NCBI GenBank assembly: GCA_002726845.1 | Contig: PBSP01000021.1 | Span: 1 to 9,864 of the forward strand | Direction: 5' to 3' | From: Methanobacteriota archaeon | GTDB taxonomy: Archaea > Thermoplasmatota > Poseidoniia > Poseidoniales > Poseidoniaceae | DNA: 9,864 nucleotides | Shown here: one piece after another, positions 1-5,860 of the stretch | How the letters are laid out: each line of letters begins with the position of its first letter | Numbering within the stretch: position 1 is the stretch's first letter | Translations under genes and position numbers: made by a program | The notes under the pieces: model-generated | What the model was told of the DNA's origin: nothing | Databases searched by the model: none | What the model saw: only the letters and a program-made list of their open reading frames with translations

Positions 1-3
1 AAG

Positions 4-98
4 TGAGGAGATTCACGGGCCTGTGGGTTAGCTTGGCCTATACTTGGCGGCTGGGGGCCGTCAGACCCCAGTTCAAATCTGGGCAGGCCCACTCCTCA
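4..98 (+). repeat. Inverted repeat flanking the tRNA
   Basis: TGAGGAG (4-10) is the exact reverse complement of CTCCTCA (92-98), and a G-T wobble at 3/99 could extend it. In the precursor transcript these arms could form a helix outside the acceptor stem, leaving ATTCAC (11-16) unpaired on the 5' side and only the discriminator base on the 3' side. It may be a processing structure or part of a terminator. Its role is inferred; the pairing is seen directly. Confidence 0.55.
17..91 (+). tRNA. tRNA-Pro (anticodon GGG)
   Basis: The sequence folds as a full cloverleaf. The acceptor stem GGGCCTG (17-23) pairs perfectly with CAGGCCC (84-90), and A91 is the discriminator. The D arm spans 26-44 with G35-G36 in the loop and one weak T-T pair. 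The anticodon stem GGCGG (46-50) pairs with CCGTC (58-62), including one G-T pair, around loop CTGGGGG. U33 is at 52, so the anticodon is GGG (53-55), which reads CCC and CCU. The T stem CCCAG/CTGGG closes the loop TTCAAAT. No CCA is encoded, so it must be added after transcription. The G1-C72 pair with A73 fits archaeal rather than typical bacterial tRNA-Pro. No intron is visible. Any promoter lies before the window. Confidence 0.95.
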
Positions 99-134
99 TA
101 CGTTAGGAGAATCGCTGTGCCGAGAAAGCCTTGC

Positions 135-143
135 ATTGATATG
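135..143 (+). promoter_or_regulatory. Possible TATA-like element for the surface protein gene
   Basis: The AT-rich stretch around ATTGATATG lies about 22-30 bases before the ATG at 165. That is the distance expected for an archaeal TATA box feeding a leaderless transcript. No Shine-Dalgarno sequence precedes the ATG, which agrees with leaderless translation. The match to a TATA consensus is weak, so this is tentative. The rest of 99-164 holds nothing else I can identify. Confidence 0.22.
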
Positions 144-164
144 GCTTGGATGCTAGCATGATGC

Positions 165-3100
165 ATGCGCCTTCAAACGACGGTACTGATTTTCCTGATG
201 CTGGGGATGTCAATAACGCCGTTGATATCGGCGGATTCAACCATTTCGACCACAACAACATGGAGCGGCACCATTGTCCTAAGTGGAAATGTTACGGTCG
301 ATTCATCAACCACACTTGTGATAGAACCGGATACGGTTGTCGATGCGCAATCCTACTGGCTGCAGATTGATGGCATACTCGAAGCCGAGGATGCAGAGTT
401 CATGACAACGTTGGTTCCAACAAGTCTTGGATCGACAGGAGCTGGATTGTGGGGAGGAATTTCAATTTCTTCCACCGGAAGCGCCACCCTCACAAATACC
501 AGTATATCTGGAGCAGAGTCTGCTTTGAAGGTTTATGGTGATGCATCAGTTCATGAGTCCATTACAGTTACGAACAGTTACGTTGGTTTCGATGTCGCTT
601 CCACGGGAACCTTGTCCGCAGAGAATGTCACAATGTCGACCATCGACATTCAATCCATTGTCAACCATGGCGTGCTTGCAATCAATACAGGTCTCTTTAC
701 AAATACTGCAACAGGCATACATTCGACGAACGATTTAACGGCAAATGACGTTTCATTCTTTGATACAGGTTTTGCGATCGACGTCGTCTCAGGAACGGCA
801 GGCGTTGTTGGATTGGGACTTGATAACGTGAGCGTTGGAATCGGTTCAGATTCAGGCGCCTCAACCACCGTTTCCAGCATCTATGGCCAACATGTGGCTC
901 TCGCAGTTGACGGTACAGATGCAGATGACCTCTTGGTTTCAAACGCCCTCATTTCAGGTGATCGACTTCTTTGGGGCACTATGAACAGCATCACTCTTTC
1001 CGACATCAATTTCACGCAGGTTGATGCCGAGCGGTCTGTAGCTGACGTCCGTTGTCTTGTCAAATGTACTTTTGACAACATCCATCTGCACAATACCGAT
1101 GTTGCTATGGACGTTGATGGTCCAGGTTCAATCACGGTTGCGAACTCAACGATTTACGCAGAAGAAATTGGATTGCGAGCGTCGGGAACAGGCTTATTGT
1201 CAATGGAAGCAACAACACTAATCTCAAACGGCACCGCTTTATCTCTATCAAGTATTGATTCAGAATTAAACCATTCAACCGTATCACTCAACGATGGAAT
1301 TGGTCCAGCCGTCAAACTCCTCGAAGGCCATCATCAATGGGACGACGTTGATGTGACAAAACCCTACAACAACTTTGACACAGAATCGACGGGCATTGAT
1401 GCGTGGTATACCACAATCACGGCCTCTTCAATCGCAACGAACGGATTCGCGTATGGCGTCGACCTTGAAGACTCGACGCTGAGTGCCGGCATTGGGGCAT
1501 TTGTCAATGGAAATGTACAGGGTATTCATGCGGTGGACTCCCAGATTCATGTTGGCGATTTAACGACTACTGCACAAGAGCAAGGGCTCGTCTTGAGCGA
1601 GTTGTCAACAGCGATTATTGAAGATTGGACGGCGAATTTACACAATTCGCCCTTGCTTCTAGAGGATGGTTCTGCCGCCCATGTTCGAACATTCACACCA
1701 CTCAATACAGCACAGTCTTCAAGTGACGCTTTGGGTGACGGACTGCTTCTTTACGGAGGCCCTACTACAAGCACCATTTCAACCACAGAATACGGCTATC
1801 TTCATGAAACCTACGTTTCTTTTGTTGATGCTGACAACCAGCCAGTACAAGCAACTGCAGATGCATATGGATTTTCAACACTGGCCGATACAAACGGGAT
1901 TGCCTCCCTCCCTCTGCTTGCCTCTGGGACGCATGTTGAAGTGTTGTACGATGGTCAAGGAGTTAGCAAGGAACTCTTTGGAAATCAGCAAGGACAGACT
2001 GTACAAATTGTAACGCTACCAGAGGGCGATTGGAATCTACCGGCGTCTTCCACAATTGTGCTGGGTTCAAGGCCAGATGGTCAACCCCACCACCTGAATG
2101 GCAATCTGGTGTTCGGCACCCAATCACAACTCAAACTTGTTGACACCACTCTGATTGTTGATGCATCTTCTTCCGTCGATCTCGGACCTTCAGGTACACT
2201 CAGTGGTGACAATGGTGTGTTGAATGCAACGTCACTAACGCTGAGTGTACAATCAACGTTGTTATCGGAAGGTGAGGGGCTAGAAGTTCAATCCCCAGTT
2301 CAGTGGTCATGCTCCCAACCCCAGACCGTTTCCAACATTCGTTTCATGGCATCTGTTACTCTTTCACCACTGTGTGAGGTGGAGATGATTGGCGGCCAAG
2401 CAGATGTGGCCATATCCATCGGTTCAGGCGCATCATTTTCATTGATTTCTACAGTTAACATCGAGGTGTTGGATAAAGGAATTCCAGTTGAAGGTGCAAC
2501 CATCATTGTCGGGGGACAAACGGTACAAACGAATCCAGCGGGTCAAGCAACAGCTCAAACAACAGCTCGTACGGTCAACGCCCAAGGCGATGTTCAAGAA
2601 GGAACCAAAACAGTAACGATGCAAATTGGATCGTTTACTGAATTCTATGCATGGGATACCAAACAATCAACATCCCATACCTTCATGGCATCAACGGTGC
2701 CAAATGGCGTAGTAACCTCTTGGTTAATTCTGGAAGAAACATGGAGCCCTTATCGTCTTGAAGGCGACCTAACGATTGCGTCAACGACCAGAATGACAGT
2801 GAATGATGGTGTTGAACTTCGTATTGCATCAGATGCTGTAATTGACGTGAATGGCGTACTTGAGGCTGGTGCTGCAACCATTTCTTCAACTGGATTTGGA
2901 GCTCGATGGGGCGGTCTTCTACTGGACGGAGTCGTTGGATCTCGCATCGATTTGTCGGGTACGACTCTCGTTGAAGGCTCTCCACTTGTCACCTTCTCAG
3001 GACTTGGTGAACTCAGTGCCCAAGGGGCTCAGTTCGCTCGTTCTGCTGGAGCAGACCCGCTGTTCAACATCCATGCATCGGCGCAATCTACCCTAACGCT

Positions 3101-4817
3101 CATCGATTCAGAATTGCGTGATGCCGGGTCGATGTGCATTCAGAGTCAAAGTGAGGATTCCACGATTGTTCTTGAAAGAGTGACCCTCTCGGATTGCAAT
3201 GGAGATGGAATTTGGGCCCGTCTCTCTTCAATACAGGTTCGAAACATTTCGCTTGAGGAGGGTATTGAAGACGGGATCGATTTAATCGGTGTAACGGGTC
3301 AAATCAGTGGTGTACAATCCGATTTGTTCAACGGAGATTATGTTGTTCGTTTGCAATCGATTGAAGAGCGATTCTATTTCCACGATTCTACAATTCACGC
3401 AGGTGCAGAAGGCGGTATATTCGCGTCGAAGTGCAGTGATGTGGTGCTGAGCAATTTAACAGTCATTGGGGCTCCAGCAATTGATCTTGATGAAACATCC
3501 GGAGCAATGCACAACATCGTTCTACAGGGCCAGGACTCGGGTATCGGCCTCACCATACGACACGGATTGTCGGAACCTGTCGTTGGAGATAGTATTCAAA
3601 TTTCAGACTATTCGATTGGCCTCAAACTTCACGCTCATGGGTTTGAGGAACCATCGCCTGCGGTGATGAGAAACATATCCATTGATTCAATTGAAGCGAT
3701 TTCAGCCGAATTGTTCGATCTTCGTTTGGAGTCATCAACAACGAATGGCAACATTTCAATTGCAAGCAGTACAATCAACGCCGTCGACTCCACTCTTACA
3801 GGAGCAATCCTGCTTGATTCGGATGGATTGCTAAGTGAATGGACAACACACTCATTGCAAGCGCTTCTTGGTGGGGAGGTTGTTGCTGCATCCTATTCAT
3901 TGACATCGGACATGTTGTCTGCGCCAATCGAAGTTTCTGGCTCCTTTATTGATGTTGAAATGCTCTACAAGCAGACAACCGGTGATGGCTCCACATCGGC
4001 AGCGGAAGCCACTGCAACAGTAGTATCGGCGTTGAGCCTCCCAACAACGAAAACATTCCTGATTGGAAAAGAGTCACCTGCAATCATTCAGATTCCTTTA
4101 ATCGCAAACACGCCGCCTACGCTTTCAATACTATCTCCAAACTCGGGGCAACGTTACATGGAAACGACTCCTGTTGAGGTTTCTGTTACTGTGACTGACG
4201 ACACAACAGAACCGAGTGAAGTTACGCTTTCTTGGGCGATATTTGATGCTCAAAACAATCTTGTTGATGAAGGTCAATCCGGAACAAATTCGTTCAACAT
4301 TACATCGTTGCAAACAGGCCTCTTTGTGATTCAATTATCCGCTGAAGATAACCTTGGGCTTGTGACAATAGCCGAGGTTGATATTGAAATTACTCAACTT
4401 GATACAGACTGGGATTGGACTTCCACCTGCAGTTCTGAAACATGGTTTGATGGAACGACTGGGTTACAGTGCGGTCCGGATATTTACGATCCAGATGACG
4501 ATAACGACGGCCGTCTAGATTCAGACGATGCATGGCCCAAAGACCCATGCGCTTGGATTGATACAGATGAAGATGGGCAACCAGATACGATTGAATGTCC
4601 TGAAGGGATGTCAACAACATTGTTTGAAGATCAGGATGACGATGGAAACGGCATTCTTGATGAATCCGAGAGAATGACCCTCGAGACATCAGATGGCTCC
4701 GCAACTCCATTGATGCTGGTCGCATCAATCGTTATTCTTGTTCTCCTTGTTTTCATACTCCGGATTCGTGGCGGGGGCCCAAAGACTCTGGGTGAAATCG
4801 ACGAACGAATGCTTTGA
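165..4817 (+). CDS. Large membrane-anchored surface protein with two beta-helix modules and Asp-rich calcium-binding repeats
   Basis: This is a 1550-residue protein exported to the cell surface. A signal peptide (residues 1-23, ending LISA before D24) leads into a long Thr/Ser/Val-rich region of short beta-strand repeats typical of right-handed parallel beta-helices. The opening of this region (about 30-100) recurs at about 856-925. Residues about 550-615 and 762-840 look like small Ig or carboxypeptidase-regulatory-like domains between the two helices. From N1315 an Ig/cadherin-like domain (NTPPTLSI) runs to about 1405. Thrombospondin-3-like Asp motifs follow from D1442 (DPDDDNDG, DTDEDGQPD, DQDDDGNG) among paired cysteines. 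Residues 1515-1532 form a membrane helix, followed by an 18-residue cytoplasmic tail. The ATG at 165 is the only reasonable start, because an in-frame TGA lies at 159-161. I see no catalytic motif; adhesion, a surface layer role or polymer binding are all possible. The class is clear, the function unknown. Confidence 0.9.
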   Translation: MRLQTTVLIFLMLGMSITPLISADSTISTTTTWSGTIVLSGNVTVDSSTTLVIEPDTVVDAQSYWLQIDGILEAEDAEFMTTLVPTSLGSTGAGLWGGISISSTGSATLTNTSISGAESALKVYGDASVHESITVTNSYVGFDVASTGTLSAENVTMSTIDIQSIVNHGVLAINTGLFTNTATGIHSTNDLTANDVSFFDTGFAIDVVSGTAGVVGLGLDNVSVGIGSDSGASTTVSSIYGQHVALAVDGTDADDLLVSNALISGDRLLWGTMNSITLSDINFTQVDAERSVADVRCLVKCTFDNIHLHNTDVAMDVDGPGSITVANSTIYAEEIGLRASGTGLLSMEATTLISNGTALSLSSIDSELNHSTVSLNDGIGPAVKLLEGHHQWDDVDVTKPYNNFDTESTGIDAWYTTITASSIATNGFAYGVDLEDSTLSAGIGAFVNGNVQGIHAVDSQIHVGDLTTTAQEQGLVLSELSTAIIEDWTANLHNSPLLLEDGSAAHVRTFTPLNTAQSSSDALGDGLLLYGGPTTSTISTTEYGYLHETYVSFVDADNQPVQATADAYGFSTLADTNGIASLPLLASGTHVEVLYDGQGVSKELFGNQQGQTVQIVTLPEGDWNLPASSTIVLGSRPDGQPHHLNGNLVFGTQSQLKLVDTTLIVDASSSVDLGPSGTLSGDNGVLNATSLTLSVQSTLLSEGEGLEVQSPVQWSCSQPQTVSNIRFMASVTLSPLCEVEMIGGQADVAISIGSGASFSLISTVNIEVLDKGIPVEGATIIVGGQTVQTNPAGQATAQTTARTVNAQGDVQEGTKTVTMQIGSFTEFYAWDTKQSTSHTFMASTVPNGVVTSWLILEETWSPYRLEGDLTIASTTRMTVNDGVELRIASDAVIDVNGVLEAGAATISSTGFGARWGGLLLDGVVGSRIDLSGTTLVEGSPLVTFSGLGELSAQGAQFARSAGADPLFNIHASAQSTLTLIDSELRDAGSMCIQSQSEDSTIVLERVTLSDCNGDGIWARLSSIQVRNISLEEGIEDGIDLIGVTGQISGVQSDLFNGDYVVRLQSIEERFYFHDSTIHAGAEGGIFASKCSDVVLSNLTVIGAPAIDLDETSGAMHNIVLQGQDSGIGLTIRHGLSEPVVGDSIQISDYSIGLKLHAHGFEEPSPAVMRNISIDSIEAISAELFDLRLESSTTNGNISIASSTINAVDSTLTGAILLDSDGLLSEWTTHSLQALLGGEVVAASYSLTSDMLSAPIEVSGSFIDVEMLYKQTTGDGSTSAAEATATVVSALSLPTTKTFLIGKESPAIIQIPLIANTPPTLSILSPNSGQRYMETTPVEVSVTVTDDTTEPSEVTLSWAIFDAQNNLVDEGQSGTNSFNITSLQTGLFVIQLSAEDNLGLVTIAEVDIEITQLDTDWDWTSTCSSETWFDGTTGLQCGPDIYDPDDDNDGRLDSDDAWPKDPCAWIDTDEDGQPDTIECPEGMSTTLFEDQDDDGNGILDESERMTLETSDGSATPLMLVASIVILVLLVFILRIRGGGPKTLGEIDERML

Positions 4818-4823
4818 GGTGAT
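4816..4823 (+). promoter_or_regulatory. Shine-Dalgarno site overlapping the upstream stop codon
   Basis: GAGGTGAT is an exact part of the full archaeal/bacterial anti-Shine-Dalgarno complement (AGGAGGTGAT). It begins inside the TGA stop of the surface protein gene and sits seven bases (from GAGG) before the TTG at 4827. It decides the unusual TTG start and suggests that ribosomes finishing the upstream gene restart here. Confidence 0.65.
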
Positions 4824-4826
4824 TGA

Positions 4827-5354
4827 TTGCTTCCAAGTGCAGAACCCGTTGCGATTGCGATGGTCCTCATTCTTGCGGCAATTGTTGCATGGGACGCATG
4901 GTGGCTTACACGACAGCATCGGGATATTCCTCAATTTGGACGTTTACCCAACAACGGGTTCGCATGGAAGAGCGAGCGCAGTCACGAACTGTTTCGTCAA
5001 TGGGCAAATTTGGGTTCTATGGCAGCGATGATGGCTCTACCATGGGCATTTGCTTCTTTCTCGAATACTCCAATTACCTACGTTGTTCTTTGGGATGTGC
5101 TGCTTGGATTGCACATCATTTCGTTGTTGGTTCCCAAGCGATATGCAGTCACAACGACGCATCTCTTTGCCGATGGCCAACGCTATCCATGGGAGCGTCT
5201 TACACTTGCAAAACGTCAACCAAAGCACAGAATTATGTTGTTGCGCAGGGGTTGGGGCCCGTTTGGGCCATTACCTCTAGGAGGGGATCGAGACGATCTT
5301 GACATCGCAGCAGAGAAAATTATTGAAATTCTCAATCCAAATCAGGAGGAATGA
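4827..5354 (+). CDS. Small integral membrane protein with a possible PH-like C-terminal domain
   Basis: This is a 175-residue protein I do not recognise by name. Three hydrophobic segments are visible: about 8-27, 60-78 and 83-102. After a basic stretch (PKRYAV, 103-108) comes a soluble tail with the pattern YAVTTTHLFADGQRYPWERL, then a basic segment (KRQPKHRIMLLRRG) and a final amphipathic helix (about 157-169). This order of membrane hairpin, a beta-strand reading 'turn, G, W, E', and a terminal helix resembles bacterial PH-like (bPH) membrane proteins. That assignment is inference from layout only. The TTG start is chosen because a good Shine-Dalgarno site lies just before it; ATG 4860 (residue 12) would cut into the first membrane segment. 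It starts nine bases after the surface protein gene and ends 17 before the next, so it is probably co-transcribed. Confidence 0.75.
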   Translation: MLPSAEPVAIAMVLILAAIVAWDAWWLTRQHRDIPQFGRLPNNGFAWKSERSHELFRQWANLGSMAAMMALPWAFASFSNTPITYVVLWDVLLGLHIISLLVPKRYAVTTTHLFADGQRYPWERLTLAKRQPKHRIMLLRRGWGPFGPLPLGGDRDDLDIAAEKIIEILNPNQEE

Positions 5355-5371
5355 CGAAGGGTTATGGCTAA

Positions 5372-5836
5372 GTGATTCCTTTACATGTTCCCTTTATGGA
5401 ATGGGCGCGCAGTGATGATGACGTTGTTGTAGTTCTTGAACCAGGAGAGGAAATTCACACCTCCCTTCGCAAACTAGCAGACGATCTTGGTATCAATGGA
5501 GCCGTCATAACGAGCGGGATTGGGCGCACAGTGAACTCTGTATTTGGATACATGGACGATACATTCACTTATCATCGGCGAACCCTTGAGCATCCCGCTG
5601 AACTTGTGACGCTTCAAGGTAATCTCGCACGACATGAAGACGGTTCTGCGTTCACGCATCTTCACGCAACGTTTGCTGACGATGATTTTGTAACAAAGTC
5701 GGGTCATATGTTTGAGGCGACAGTGTTTGTTGTTGCCGAGATACACATGCGTGTAATGTCAAAAATTGTGATGACCAGATGTCCGATGATCGATGGCGAG
5801 TTTGTAGAACTTAAGTTGCAAAATCAAGAACCTTAA
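5372..5836 (+). CDS. PPC/DUF296 domain protein
   Basis: This 154-residue protein is nearly all one PPC (DUF296) domain. The domain opens with VVVLEPGEEIHTSLRKLADD (19-38), followed by INGAVITSGIGRT, a central QGNLARHEDG segment and the family signature THLHATFADDDFVTKSGHMFEA (95-116), ending with VVAEI. H96, H98 and H112 with E123 match the conserved His/Glu set thought to bind metal in archaeal and bacterial members, which form trimers. In plants the same domain accompanies AT-hooks; no AT-hook is present here, so DNA binding should not be assumed. The GTG at 5372 follows directly after an in-frame TAA (5369-5371), so the start is this GTG or the ATG at 5396 (residue 9); both leave the domain whole. 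Neither has a convincing Shine-Dalgarno site. It is tightly spaced between the membrane protein and ligA. Confidence 0.85.
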   Translation: MIPLHVPFMEWARSDDDVVVVLEPGEEIHTSLRKLADDLGINGAVITSGIGRTVNSVFGYMDDTFTYHRRTLEHPAELVTLQGNLARHEDGSAFTHLHATFADDDFVTKSGHMFEATVFVVAEIHMRVMSKIVMTRCPMIDGEFVELKLQNQEP

Positions 5837-5860
5837 ATGGGGTCGAGACGGTGGTAGTAC

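Noticed and set aside
146..370. Short frame starting before the surface protein gene
   Set aside because: It overlaps the signal peptide region of the real gene in another frame and has His/Asn-rich low-complexity translation without a homologous look.
4488..4670. EF-hand domains in the surface protein
   Set aside because: The Asp motifs are spaced and placed like thrombospondin-3 type repeats, with no flanking helices of an EF-hand pair.
4390..4728. Minus-strand open frame of 112 codons
   Set aside because: It lies opposite the Asp-rich repeats of the surface protein; repeated GAT/GAC codons remove stops on the other strand. No recognisable protein features.
4860..4862. ATG as start of the membrane protein
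   Set aside because: It would remove part of the first membrane segment and has no Shine-Dalgarno site at a workable distance, whereas TTG 4827 has one.
5344..5350. AGGAGG as a Shine-Dalgarno site for the PPC gene
   Set aside because: It is 22 bases before GTG 5372, too far, and only one base from ATG 5351, which opens a six-codon frame. It encodes the end of the membrane protein and is probably chance.
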